Assembly: GCA_036500605.1 (NCBI GenBank)
Contig: DASYBU010000042.1
Span: forward strand, 31,114-95,113
DNA length: 64,000 bases
Reading direction: 5' to 3'
DNA from: JAFALK01 sp036500605
GTDB lineage: Bacteria > Pseudomonadota > Gammaproteobacteria > Burkholderiales > Burkholderiaceae_C
In this document: in pieces, positions 35,026 through 44,112 of the stretch
How the letters are laid out: every line of letters starts with the position of its first letter
Numbering within the stretch: the first letter of the stretch is position 1
Made by a program: the position numbers and the translations under genes
Notes under the pieces: generated by a model
Told to the model about the DNA's origin: nothing
The model's database searches: none
The model's input: only the letters and a program-made list of their open reading frames with translations

Positions 35026-35053
35026 GGGCCGGGCTGAAGGAGCCCGGCCCTTC
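35026..35053. terminator. Bidirectional terminator between convergent catabolic operons
   Basis: GGGCCGGGCT (35026-35035) and AGCCCGGCCC (35041-35050) form a perfect 10-bp stem with a GAAGG loop, followed by TTC. It sits between the OYE-like stop and the MFS stop, only 37 bp apart. Confidence 0.75.
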
Positions 35054-36377
35054 ATGTCGTCGCGGCCATCTCCGAAGCGTTCAATTCGCGCTGGTCCCGC
35101 GCCAGAGCGTGGCCCTGCTCGATGACGAAATGGCGCGAGGCGCGCCACCACAGCCAGGCCGAGACGATCGCCACCGACATTGACGAGGCAATGGCGTAAC
35201 GCAGGGAGCCAGCGCCAACGCCATAGCTCTCGACAAGCACATCGCTGATCTTGCCCGTGACCATGGGGCCAAGACCGACACCCACGAGGTTGACGATCAG
35301 CACCAGCATGGCCGAGGTCAGCGCGCGCATCCGCGGCAGCACCAACAAGTGCGAGCCCGAAACGATCGGCGCGAAATAGAAGACGACACAGGCCGAGGTG
35401 GCGAATCCGCAGGCGATCGACAGGGTCACATTGCTCGTCAGGTACTGGATCAGGCCGAGCGGCGCGACCAACAAGATGCCGATCCCCGGCACCAGCATGT
35501 AGCCATGCGCGTTGCGCTTGCCGATGTAGTCCGCAAAGAACCCGCCGCAATAGATGCCGATGGCTCCGCCCACGCCATACATGAGTGCCAGGTAGAAGGC
35601 GATCTCGCCGAGAGGCATCCCGAAGACACGGCTGTAGAACGGCGCATTCCAGGCCAGCATCGAGTGCTGGACGTAGGCCGTGAGCCCGCCCGCGAGGGCC
35701 AGCAGGCGGAAGCTGCGAAGACTCCACAGAAGACTCAGCGCCTCACCGACCGAGGGCAGGTCCGTCGACTTGAGGTCGTAGCGACCCCGTTGCGGCTCCC
35801 GAACCGTCAGCAGCAGCAAAGGCGCGAGCAATATGCCGGCGACGCCGATGTAGATGAAGGCTTCGCGCCACCCCACGCTGACCGCCAGCCATCCGCCCAA
35901 GGTGAAGCCGAACAACATGCCCACGGGCAGGGACAAGCCCAGCAGTGAAAGCGCGGTCGCGCGCTTGTGCGGCGGAAAGTAGTCCGAAATCATCGAGTGG
36001 ATCGCGGGCACGCTGCCGGCCTCGCCGATGGCCACGCCGATGCGCAGCACGACCAGCACGGCGAAGCCGGTGGCCAACCCTGTCAGCGCGGTCATGATGC
36101 TCCAGACCACCAGCGCAATCGCAATCACCGCCTTGCGAATCGTGCGATCTGCCACCCGCGCGATCGGCAAGGAAAAGGTCGTGTAGAAGATCGCGAAAGC
36201 CAGGCCGGTCAAGGCGCCCAACTGGGCATCGGACAAGCCCAGATCCGCCTTGATCGGCACCTGAAGAATCGAAAGAATGGTTCGATCCAGGTAGTTGAAG
36301 ACCGAGATCAGGAAGAACACGAACAACGCATACCAGCGCTTGTCTGAGTCGAGGCCGATTCCAGATGTCTTTTGCAC
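35052..36377 (-). CDS. MFS transporter (Spinster-like), last gene of the TonB-receptor operon
   Basis: 441 aa with about 12 hydrophobic segments. The first helix motif FLISVFNYLDRTILSILQVPIK and the loop motif ARVADRTIRKAV are typical of the Spinster-like/4-hydroxybenzoate-type MFS group common in degradation clusters of Proteobacteria. It would carry the substrate or an intermediate over the inner membrane after uptake by the receptor encoded at 38667-41147. It is preceded by an SDR gene 36 bp upstream on the same strand. Confidence 0.9.
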   Translation of the reverse strand: MQKTSGIGLDSDKRWYALFVFFLISVFNYLDRTILSILQVPIKADLGLSDAQLGALTGLAFAIFYTTFSLPIARVADRTIRKAVIAIALVVWSIMTALTGLATGFAVLVVLRIGVAIGEAGSVPAIHSMISDYFPPHKRATALSLLGLSLPVGMLFGFTLGGWLAVSVGWREAFIYIGVAGILLAPLLLLTVREPQRGRYDLKSTDLPSVGEALSLLWSLRSFRLLALAGGLTAYVQHSMLAWNAPFYSRVFGMPLGEIAFYLALMYGVGGAIGIYCGGFFADYIGKRNAHGYMLVPGIGILLVAPLGLIQYLTSNVTLSIACGFATSACVVFYFAPIVSGSHLLVLPRMRALTSAMLVLIVNLVGVGLGPMVTGKISDVLVESYGVGAGSLRYAIASSMSVAIVSAWLWWRASRHFVIEQGHALARDQRELNASEMAATT

Positions 36378-36413
36378 AATGGTTCTTTCCAGATGCGTTC
36401 AAGGATTCGCAAA

Positions 36414-37190
36414 TCAGCCGGCCAAACGCCCGCCGTCGATGACCAAGGATTGGCCTGTCATGTGCGATGAGTGATCGGAGGCAAGGAACAGGATGACCCG
36501 GGCGACCTCCTCCGCTTCCGCGCGACGACCATCCGGGATCGAGGCCGTCATTCGACTGGCGGTTTCAGCGTCCAGGCCGGCCTCGATCGCGCGGATCATG
36601 TCAGTGTTGGTGCCGCCGGGACACACGGCGTTGACACGAATCCCCAGCGCCGCCACTTCAAGCGCGGCCGACTTTGTCAGGCCCATCAGCGCATGCTTGC
36701 TGGCGGAATAGGCGCACAGTCCCTTGGCGCCGATGAAGCTGCCGATGGAGCCGGTGTTCACGATGGCGCCGGACTGCTGGGCCATCATGACCGGCAGCAC
36801 ATGCTTCATGCCCAGAAACGCTCCGCGCACGTTGATGGCCATCACGCGGTCAAACTCCGCTTCCGGGTATTCGCTGAGCGGCTTGATCACGCCCTGGTAG
36901 CCGGCGTTGTTGGCGAACACGTCAATCCGCCCGAACGCGGCCACGGTGTCGGCGACATAACGGGCAACCGCCGCGGCATCGCTGACGTCCGCGACCAGGC
37001 CCAGGCATTCAGCACCGAACTCCCGGCATTGCCTGACGGTTTCCTCACACAGCGCTTGATTGAGATCGACGCACGCCACCGCGGCACCCGATTGGGCCAG
37101 CTCGAGGCACAAGGCCCGGCCAATGCCACCGCCGCCACCGGTCACCAAGGCAACCTTGCCTGAGAAATCGTGCTTCAACATCGTCTTCAT
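36414..37190 (-). CDS. SDR family oxidoreductase
   Basis: 258 aa from ATG 37190, preceded by GTGAAGG; the frame stays open to 37274 but that runs into the flavoprotein gene. TGGGGGIGRALC, NNAG, Ser in VNTGSIG, YSASK and MTGQSLVIDGGRLAG are classical, and Asp in ACVDLN suggests NAD(H). It lies 25 bp after the KstD-like flavoprotein. The pair could perform hydroxyl oxidation and ring desaturation on the same alicyclic substrate. Confidence 0.9.
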   Translation of the reverse strand: MKTMLKHDFSGKVALVTGGGGGIGRALCLELAQSGAAVACVDLNQALCEETVRQCREFGAECLGLVADVSDAAAVARYVADTVAAFGRIDVFANNAGYQGVIKPLSEYPEAEFDRVMAINVRGAFLGMKHVLPVMMAQQSGAIVNTGSIGSFIGAKGLCAYSASKHALMGLTKSAALEVAALGIRVNAVCPGGTNTDMIRAIEAGLDAETASRMTASIPDGRRAEAEEVARVILFLASDHSSHMTGQSLVIDGGRLAG

Positions 37191-37215
37191 GGCCTTCACG
37201 CTTTGACCGATCGAT

Positions 37216-38571
37216 TCAACCGAGATCCGAAACATCTGGGCCCCTGCCCGCCGTCCGTGCAGCGACCAGACCATAGGTCATGGCCAGCGCAAGGCCGCCG
37301 GCATAACCGATGCCGAATGCGCCGCCGGCATCACTGCCGGCAGCCAACAGGCCTGCGACGGGCGTTCCGTCCGAACGAAGCACCCGCGCTTCAGGGTCGA
37401 TGGTGAGCCCACCAAAAGTAAAGGTGATCGCGGGGTGGACCACCAGCGCATAGAACGGTGATTGGTCGAGCGGCAGGCAGACCTCGGACCTGGGCGGATC
37501 GAGTGTCTCCCAGCGCGAGCGGCTCAGCTCGTTGAAGGCCAGGATCGATTGCCTCACCTGCTCGCCGTCAAAGCCTTGGGCGGTCGCGAATTCGGCCAGC
37601 TCCTCGAGGCTTTGCGCAACGATGCCCTTTCCACCATGCTCCAAGGCCACCGCCATGCGGTCCATCGGAGGAGCAATCGACACAATCGGCTGCGTGGCGT
37701 GTTCGGCCTGCACCCGAGCATCCCAGAAGCACAGGGCCCGCCCGTGCTTCTGCATGACCGTGTGATACGTGTTGGTGTGGTCACCGGCGGTTTCATCGCA
37801 GAAGCGCAGGCCGTCTTCGTTCAGGAGCAGCGTGTGATCGCTGTGGTATTGCGAGAGCATGGTGAAGAGGCGCTGTTCGCCCCATGCTTTCGATTCGCTG
37901 ACCAGATGGCCATAGAAGCCGCGGTTGATTCCCGCCACCTCGCCGCCCGCTTGCCGACCGAGCTTGAGCCCATCACCGCGGCTGCAAGGATTGGAGCGCA
38001 GCAGCATGTCTCGCGCATTCGGGTGGATGTACCTTGCCCGCATGTCGGCGGACCCTTGGAAGCCGCCGGTGGCCAGCAAGGTCGAGCGGGCCAGGACATC
38101 CACCTTGCCATCCGGATGCGAGGTCCGGGCGCCGATCACCCGGCCCCGCGGATCCGTCAACAGGGCTTCGGTCTCGGTCTCGAAGACCACATGCCCGCCA
38201 TGCTGCTCCACCAGGGCGACGCAGCCGCTCAGATGCGCAAGGATGTCGATCTGATAACCGTAGCCATGCAACACCTTCATGGCCTGCGAGACATCAACCC
38301 CGCGGCGACGCAACCATGCCAACGCTGCCGGATAGTTCTGACACACCACGTCGCCGAGTGCTCGGGGACCGCCGCCATAGAGCTGCATCCTTTCCGGCGA
38401 GGAAGCGGTCCACAACATCCCGCCGGACAGAGCCGCCGAGCCGCCGATCTCCGCCGCCTTCTCGACGACGACAACGTTAGCGCCATGCTCGGCGGCCCAC
38501 CCTGCCGCCGAGAGGCCGGCCATCCCCGCGCCGATGACCAGCAAATCACATTCAAGAGTGTCGACGCTCAT
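37216..38571 (-). CDS. FAD-dependent oxidoreductase, 3-ketosteroid-1-dehydrogenase/fumarate-reductase type
   Basis: 451 aa. N-terminal FAD dinucleotide fold DLLVIGAGMAGLSAAGWAAEHG, then EIGGSAALSGGMLW, LATGGFQGS, and a C-terminal FAD segment GLLAAGSDAGGAFGIGYAGGLALAMTYG. This is the FAD_binding_2 family, which includes KstD, fumarate reductase and urocanate reductase. Family members desaturate or reduce a bond next to a carbonyl. In this context a delta-1-type dehydrogenation of a cyclic ketone is plausible but unproven. It is 95 bp after the TonB receptor on the same strand. Confidence 0.88.
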   Translation of the reverse strand: MSVDTLECDLLVIGAGMAGLSAAGWAAEHGANVVVVEKAAEIGGSAALSGGMLWTASSPERMQLYGGGPRALGDVVCQNYPAALAWLRRRGVDVSQAMKVLHGYGYQIDILAHLSGCVALVEQHGGHVVFETETEALLTDPRGRVIGARTSHPDGKVDVLARSTLLATGGFQGSADMRARYIHPNARDMLLRSNPCSRGDGLKLGRQAGGEVAGINRGFYGHLVSESKAWGEQRLFTMLSQYHSDHTLLLNEDGLRFCDETAGDHTNTYHTVMQKHGRALCFWDARVQAEHATQPIVSIAPPMDRMAVALEHGGKGIVAQSLEELAEFATAQGFDGEQVRQSILAFNELSRSRWETLDPPRSEVCLPLDQSPFYALVVHPAITFTFGGLTIDPEARVLRSDGTPVAGLLAAGSDAGGAFGIGYAGGLALAMTYGLVAARTAGRGPDVSDLG

Positions 38572-38666
38572 GCGGTGCAGCCCGAAGAAAAGATGCGAAC
38601 TTCATCTGGAGAGGGCGAAGTTCAATTCATTGTCAGAGAAGCCCGGGATGGCGGGCCCGGAGTCTC

Positions 38667-41147
38667 CTAGAAGCGATATTCACCCTGCAGGACCACGGCC
38701 CGGGGCTCACCGGCGACCGCAAAGGATTCGCCGGAACCACCGGGCTTGTCAACGCCCAGCGTGGCATAGATCCGATTGCTCAGATTCCGCCCGATCACGG
38801 CCAGCGACCACCGGTCTTCGTTCGCACTGAGGCGCACGCCGGCATTGAGGGTCGTGAACGCGCGTTGATACGAGGTCGGGTTGAGGTTGAGCCCTGCGTA
38901 ATAGCCGGCCGAGTAGCGAAGGTCGGCATTCCAGTTCAAGCGGAAATCCGGCGATACCCGCTGCTCATAGACCGCGCCGGCCGTGGCAATCCACTTGGGC
39001 GAGCGATAGACGGGCTTGCCGGTCAGGTCCTGCGTCGAGGCCTTGGTCACCGGATTGACCAGGCAGCCCAGCGCCGCAGTCTGCCCCGTGTAGCACTGAG
39101 CGGCGGCGAAGTCGGCGAAGTAGGAATCGTTGTAGCTCACCGATCCCCGCAGCGTCAGGCTTGAAATCGGGCGGTAGGCCGCCTCCAGCTCGATACCCCG
39201 CGCGATCGTGTTGGCTGCGTTCTGGGTCACAAAGGCAACGTGGGTGGCATCCAGCGCAATGAGCGAGGTCAGCGGCAGGCCGGAATACTCGTAGCGGTAG
39301 GCGGTGATGGATCCTGTCAAGGTGCGATTCAGCAGCGATCCTTTCGTGCCGATCTCAACGCCTTTGACCTTCTCGGGATCGAAGGACAGGGTCGTCAGCG
39401 ACGTCGTGGGGCCGAGCGTTCCGGGGTTCGAGAAGCCGCCGGCCAGATAGCCCGTCTTGTAGGCCGCATAGACCATGGCTTCCTTGGCCGGGTGCCAGGT
39501 CACCGTCGCTTCCGGAGAGAAGTTCGTCGAACTCTTGCTGCCCGTGATGTGCGTACCCTGCGGCAGGAATGAAGCGGCGATGCTCGGATTCACATAGACA
39601 TTGAAGGAGTCGAGATCCTTGGACTCATGGGTGAAGCGTCCACCCGCGGCGAGCTCCAATTGTTTGACCGGCTCGGCGATGAGCTGTGCAAAGACGGAGT
39701 AAGCGCGGCTCTTGTTGTGCTGCTGATCGTCATAGGCGTTGTATCTCCCGGTGGCCGGATCGAGCAGCGCGGGGCCATTGGCGCCGCCCACGTAAAGCGT
39801 CCGGTCATTCTTTTCGAAATGCCCACCCGCAGCAAAATTGAAGATGCCGTCATATGCCGACACGGCACGCAACTCTTGATAGATGCTCTTGTTCTTTTCG
39901 TTGCTGTAGGACCAGTAGTAGGCGTACGAAGTCGCATCCGCGTTGCTCTGGCTGACGTAGTCGTAATCGTAGTAGCCGGTCACCGACGTGAACTTGATGT
40001 TCTCGGTCGAGAAGTTCATCGTCAAGGTCGGCATGGTCGTGTCATTCTTCGAGAATGGCGCACCGCCGTCGTTGGCCTTGACTTCCGGCCAGCTGTTGAT
40101 GATGGTCGGCGACAGCCAGCCCTGCGAGGACTTGTTGTTCAGCTGGCAGTCTCCCGTGGGGTCCACGATGTTCCCCACCGTGGTGGGCTGCGTCTTGCCC
40201 GCCGGGCAGCCCATGACCTCACTGAAGCTCTGCAGGCCCTGGCCTCGATACCGGCTGCCGAGCAGCTTGAAGGTCGCGTCGAAGTTGTCCTTGTTGGTGT
40301 AGGTCAGAGTCAGGCGTGCCGCCTGCTTTTGTTCCGCGCCCAGCCAGGGCTGTGCAGGTGGCACAAACGTGCTGCCCGACGCCGCGGTTCGAACCAGGTC
40401 GGGCACGCCGTCCTTGTCCATGTTCTCGATATAGCCCCGGCTCTTGCTGTCCAGCAAGGCCACGCGGAAACCCAGGTTGTCCGAGATGGGCCCACCGACG
40501 GCGGCTTCGACCGAGCGTGTGTGCGATGTGGTCTCGTAGCCGGCGCGCACGAAACCGGACAGGGTCTTGGTCGGCCCCGCCGACTTGATCGAGACCACGC
40601 CGCCCGGAGAGTTCTTGCCGAAGAAGAGCGCCTGGGGCCCCTTCAGCACATCCATCTCCTGGATGTCAAACAGCGCGTCGTTCAGGATGCGCCCCCGGCT
40701 GATCGCCATGCCGTCGAAGTCGAGCAGCACCGACTGCTCGACACCCGCGTCCAGGCTTGACGAACTGACGCCGCGCATGGAGATGGAGGCGCCGCCGCCC
40801 GTGAAGCCGCGATCGAAAGTGATCTGAGGCGCGACCAGCTTGATGTTGGCCACGGAGGTCAAGTCATATTGGCGAATGTCCGCAGCGCCAACCGCAATGG
40901 CGGCGACGGGAACGTCCAGCATGCGCTCCGCTTTGCGCCGCGCCGTGACCACGACGGTGTCCAGCGACTCCGTGGTGGTCGCCGAGGTCGATGCCGTTGG
41001 ATCAGTTGCCGGTTCAACTGCGGGCCCAGCAGCTGCCCGCTCGTTGGCCTGCTGCGCGACGGCCGACGCCACGCTGGTCAGCAAGAACACACCTAGAAGT
41101 AGCCGCCGGGAATGTCCATGTCCATGTCCAGTCTTGTCTCTATGCAT
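38667..41147 (-). CDS. TonB-dependent outer-membrane receptor of the catabolic island
   Basis: 826 aa from ATG 41147, preceded by GCGGAGAC; the frame extends to 41201. A His-rich basic start leads into a signal peptide (LLLGVFLLTSVASAVAQ), followed by a TonB-box-like ESLDTVVVTARR and a plug domain (MRGVSSSSLDAGVEQSVLLD, DVLKGPQALFFGKNSPGGVV). The barrel ends in a C-terminal aromatic residue (QGEYRF). This receptor type in Proteobacteria and sphingomonads often accompanies aromatic, steroid or terpenoid catabolic genes. Two TetR-type operators overlap its promoter. It heads an operon with the FAD oxidoreductase, SDR and MFS genes. Confidence 0.93.
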   Translation of the reverse strand: MHRDKTGHGHGHSRRLLLGVFLLTSVASAVAQQANERAAAGPAVEPATDPTASTSATTTESLDTVVVTARRKAERMLDVPVAAIAVGAADIRQYDLTSVANIKLVAPQITFDRGFTGGGASISMRGVSSSSLDAGVEQSVLLDFDGMAISRGRILNDALFDIQEMDVLKGPQALFFGKNSPGGVVSIKSAGPTKTLSGFVRAGYETTSHTRSVEAAVGGPISDNLGFRVALLDSKSRGYIENMDKDGVPDLVRTAASGSTFVPPAQPWLGAEQKQAARLTLTYTNKDNFDATFKLLGSRYRGQGLQSFSEVMGCPAGKTQPTTVGNIVDPTGDCQLNNKSSQGWLSPTIINSWPEVKANDGGAPFSKNDTTMPTLTMNFSTENIKFTSVTGYYDYDYVSQSNADATSYAYYWSYSNEKNKSIYQELRAVSAYDGIFNFAAGGHFEKNDRTLYVGGANGPALLDPATGRYNAYDDQQHNKSRAYSVFAQLIAEPVKQLELAAGGRFTHESKDLDSFNVYVNPSIAASFLPQGTHITGSKSSTNFSPEATVTWHPAKEAMVYAAYKTGYLAGGFSNPGTLGPTTSLTTLSFDPEKVKGVEIGTKGSLLNRTLTGSITAYRYEYSGLPLTSLIALDATHVAFVTQNAANTIARGIELEAAYRPISSLTLRGSVSYNDSYFADFAAAQCYTGQTAALGCLVNPVTKASTQDLTGKPVYRSPKWIATAGAVYEQRVSPDFRLNWNADLRYSAGYYAGLNLNPTSYQRAFTTLNAGVRLSANEDRWSLAVIGRNLSNRIYATLGVDKPGGSGESFAVAGEPRAVVLQGEYRF

Positions 41148-41499
41148 GATGTCTCCGCTATTTTTGTCAGGATTCGCTTCGAGCCGCCTGCAGATAGCCA
41201 CAGGCGTGCAAACAATTCGGTCTTCCCATATTGCCTTGCGGCACCCCTGGGTCCACCAACCTCCTATGCGGCACCAAGCAGATCACTTCAAGGAAATCTT
41301 TGCTTTGGTGTTGCGACAAGCTTATCGACCGTCCGGTCGGGTGTCAATATATAAATTCGACCGTCCAGTCGGGTGCAACACAATCCGGACTGGCGATCCA
41401 AGGGTATTTCATCACCCGAAATCTGCACCTGAAGGTGCAGGTGCGCGACGACAAAGCTGATCTGGCATCATCGCGGGCATCCAGCTTTCGCCCGCGCTC
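41148..41499. promoter_or_regulatory. 352-bp divergent control region between catabolic island and sucrose locus
   Basis: It contains the TonB-receptor promoter with two TetR-type operators (listed separately) and, nearer the LacI gene, an inverted repeat CTGCACCTGAAGGTGCAG (41423-41440, 8-bp arms) about 60 bp before the LacI start. That repeat could be an operator for LacI autoregulation, although it differs from the LacI-type palindromes downstream. No small gene seen. Confidence 0.55.
41319..41373 (-). promoter_or_regulatory. TonB-receptor promoter with two tandem TetR-type operators
   Basis: On the minus strand -35 TTGACA (41347-41342), 17-bp spacer, -10 TAAGCT (41324-41319). Operator 1 CGACCGTCCGGTCGGG (41326-41341) fills the spacer. 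Operator 2 CGACCGTCCAGTCGGG (41358-41373) differs by one base and begins exactly 32 bp away, about three helix turns, just upstream of the -35. The layout fits cooperative repression. Confidence 0.8.
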
Positions 41500-42582
41500 A
41501 TGAAGCCGACCTTGTCCATGCAGAGACATCCCGCCGCCGCTGATCTCGACTCGGCGCCTGCGGCGTCGAAGGACGCACGCCCTCAAATGTCGGATATCGC
41601 GCGCATTGCCGGCGTTTCCGTCGCCACGGTTTCCCGCTCGCTGAACGGCAGCAAGCTGATCAACAAAGAGACTCGCGAGCGCATCGTCGATCTGGCTCGG
41701 AGTCTGAACTACACGATCAACGTCGGCGCCAAGAACCTGCGACTCAAGCAGAACCAGACGATCGCCGTCATCGTGCCCTTCGATCCGAGCACGCGGCAGC
41801 ATCTGTCCGATCCCTTCTTCCTGAGCCTGATCGGCAGCATTGCCGATGCACTGACCGAACGCGGGTACGAGATGCTGCTCTCGCGCGCCGACGTGAACAG
41901 CCTCGATGCCGCCACCCAGTATGTGGACGCGGGACGCGCCAGCGGCATCATCCTGATCGGCCAATGGCATCTTCATGAGCACCTGAACGAGCTGGCCAAG
42001 CGCTCGATTCCCTTCGTGGTGTGGGGCGCGAAAATGAAGGCTCAGACCTATGCCACCGTCGGTGGAGACAACGCCAAGGGCGGTGAACTCGCGACGGCGC
42101 ATCTGCTCGGACTCGGAGCCCGACGCGTGGTGTTCATGGGCGACTTCGACTTGCCGGAGATTGCCGAGCGGCACCACGGTTATCTCCGCGCCCACGAAAA
42201 AGCAGGCGTCAAACCGAGCGCCAAGCTGAGCCTCAAGACGCCGTTCGTGCAGCTGAGCATCGCCACCGACATCGAGAACCTGGTCGCTTCGGGCGCTCGA
42301 TTCGATGCGATCTTCGCGGCCAGCGATCTGATGGCGATGACCGCGATCAGCGCGCTGCGCAAGTTGGGAAAGCGCGTGCCCGACGATGTGTTGGTGGTGG
42401 GCTATGACGACGTTCAACTCGCCGCATTTTTCCATCCGGCGCTGACGACCATCAGGCAGCCGATCGAAGCGGCCGGCGAGCAACTGGTGGCCTCCTTGCT
42501 CGACCAGTTCGCGGGCAAGAAGCCCGCGCCTCGCGTGCTCCGAACCGAACTGATCCTGCGCGAAAGCACCGGCTTCGCCTGA
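41500..42582 (+). CDS. LacI family transcriptional regulator of sucrose use
   Basis: 360 aa. A 30-residue N-terminal extension precedes the LacI helix-turn-helix and hinge (MSDIARIAGVSVATVSRSLNGSKLINKETRERI), followed by a periplasmic-binding-like sensor domain (IAVIVPFD, DAIFAASDLMAMTAI, VVGYDDVQLAAFFHPALTTIRQP). It probably senses sucrose, sucrose phosphate or fructose, and represses the four genes downstream through the TGCAATCGATTGCA palindromes. It stands 177 bp before the permease gene. Confidence 0.92.
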   Translation: MKPTLSMQRHPAAADLDSAPAASKDARPQMSDIARIAGVSVATVSRSLNGSKLINKETRERIVDLARSLNYTINVGAKNLRLKQNQTIAVIVPFDPSTRQHLSDPFFLSLIGSIADALTERGYEMLLSRADVNSLDAATQYVDAGRASGIILIGQWHLHEHLNELAKRSIPFVVWGAKMKAQTYATVGGDNAKGGELATAHLLGLGARRVVFMGDFDLPEIAERHHGYLRAHEKAGVKPSAKLSLKTPFVQLSIATDIENLVASGARFDAIFAASDLMAMTAISALRKLGKRVPDDVLVVGYDDVQLAAFFHPALTTIRQPIEAAGEQLVASLLDQFAGKKPAPRVLRTELILRESTGFA

Positions 42583-42674
42583 CACGGCCCTCGCCTTCCG
42601 CAATCCTGGCCTTCCGCGCGGACACCTCCATTCAGTCCCTGGCATCTCATTTGAACACCGGGTTTGCCCGTGTA

Positions 42675-42688
42675 TGCAATCGATTGCA
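42675..42688 (+). promoter_or_regulatory. LacI-type operator upstream of the sucrose permease
   Basis: TGCAATCGATTGCA is a perfect 14-bp palindrome with the central CG step usual for LacI-family sites. It lies 72 bp before the permease start and matches the core of the 20-bp site at 45695-45714. Confidence 0.85.
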
Positions 42689-42759
42689 AGACATCGGATA
42701 CTTCGATCCATAACGCGGCGCCAAGTGGGCAGCAGCGAACGGAGACAGGTCGATTCGCC

Positions 42760-44094
42760 ATGCATTCGAGCAAACCACGGCTGTCGCTCTGGCACATCCT
42801 GAACATGAACCTGGGGTTCTTCGGAATCCAGTTCAGCTTCGGGCTGCAGCAGAGCAATATGAGCCCGATCTACAAATACCTCGGCGCGGACGAGGGCAGC
42901 CTGCCGCTGCTCTGGCTGGCCGGGCCGATCACCGGCCTCATCGTGCAGCCGATCATCGGCGCGATGAGCGACCGGACGGTCACGCGCTGGGGCCGGCGCA
43001 CCCCGTATTTTCTTGTCGGCGCCCTCCTTTGCAGCCTCGGGCTGATCGCCATGCCGCTGAGCCCGACGCTCTGGTTTGCGGCCAGCCTGCTCTGGATCCT
43101 GGACACTGCCAACAACGTGGCGATGGAGCCGTATCGCGCCTATGTCAGCGATCGCCTGGATCGCTCGCAGCACGAGCTCGGCTACCTCACGCAAAGCGCA
43201 TTCACGGGCTTGGCGCAGACACTGGCCTACCTGGCGCCAAGCGTGCTGGTCTGGCTCGGCATGGATCGCAATGCGGTGAACGGGCACAACATTCCGCAGA
43301 TCACCATTGCGGCGTTCATGATTGGCGCCCTGTTCTCGTTCACGACGGTCTGGTGGTCGGTGCGCAGCACGCCGGAGCTTGCGCTGACGCCAGAGGCCAT
43401 TGCCCACATGCGCGCGAAACCCGTTGGTTTGCGTGCGACCGCAGGCGAAATCCTTGACGCCTTCCGGCACATGCCGCTCGTCATGCGCCGCCTGTGGTGG
43501 ATGAAGCTGTTCCAGTGGTACGGCATGCTCAGCTACTGGATCTATATCGTGCCTTCGCTCGCGCGCACCATCTTTGAAACATCAGATGTCACAGCGCCAG
43601 GCTTCCGGGAAGCCGGGCTGCTGAACGGTCAGATCGGCGGCTTCTACAACTTCATCGCCTTCCTCTCTGCCTTCGCCCTCGTGCCCTTGGCCAGACGATG
43701 GAACGCTCGAAACGTGCATGCCGTCTGCCTGGCCCTGGCCGGGCTGGCGATGTGGGCCATCCCTTCCATCCGCCAAACCGCGTGGCTGTTCGTGCCGATG
43801 GTCGGCATCGGTGTTGCCTGGGCCAGCATGATGGGCAATCCCTACATCCTTCTCGCGGGAGCGATCCCGCCAGAGCGCGCCGGTATCTACATGGGCATCT
43901 TCAACATGTTCATCGTCATTCCGATGATCATCGAGATGCTGACCGTCCCGCTGTACTTTCACTCCCTGCTGGGCGGTGACCCCTCCAAGGTCATCCGGCT
44001 TGCGGGCGTATGCCTTGTCATTGCCGCTATCGCCACCTGCTTCATCAGCACTGCGAAACAAACCTCGTCCATTCCCGCTCCAGCGGATGCCTGA
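42760..44094 (+). CDS. MFS sugar (probably sucrose) transporter
   Basis: 444 aa from ATG 42760, preceded by ACGGAGACAGG; the open frame before it covers the operator. About 12 membrane segments. LNMNLGFFGIQFSFGLQQSNMSPIYKYLGA, GPITGLIVQPIIGAMSD and GRRTPYFL match the glycoside/sucrose-type MFS carriers (GPH-like, SUT-related) that work with cytoplasmic disaccharide phosphorylases. It would move intact sucrose across the inner membrane. It is followed 18 bp later by sucrose phosphorylase. Confidence 0.9.
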   Translation: MHSSKPRLSLWHILNMNLGFFGIQFSFGLQQSNMSPIYKYLGADEGSLPLLWLAGPITGLIVQPIIGAMSDRTVTRWGRRTPYFLVGALLCSLGLIAMPLSPTLWFAASLLWILDTANNVAMEPYRAYVSDRLDRSQHELGYLTQSAFTGLAQTLAYLAPSVLVWLGMDRNAVNGHNIPQITIAAFMIGALFSFTTVWWSVRSTPELALTPEAIAHMRAKPVGLRATAGEILDAFRHMPLVMRRLWWMKLFQWYGMLSYWIYIVPSLARTIFETSDVTAPGFREAGLLNGQIGGFYNFIAFLSAFALVPLARRWNARNVHAVCLALAGLAMWAIPSIRQTAWLFVPMVGIGVAWASMMGNPYILLAGAIPPERAGIYMGIFNMFIVIPMIIEMLTVPLYFHSLLGGDPSKVIRLAGVCLVIAAIATCFISTAKQTSSIPAPADA

Positions 44095-44112
44095 TCGGCA
44101 CCCGCCTCTCTC

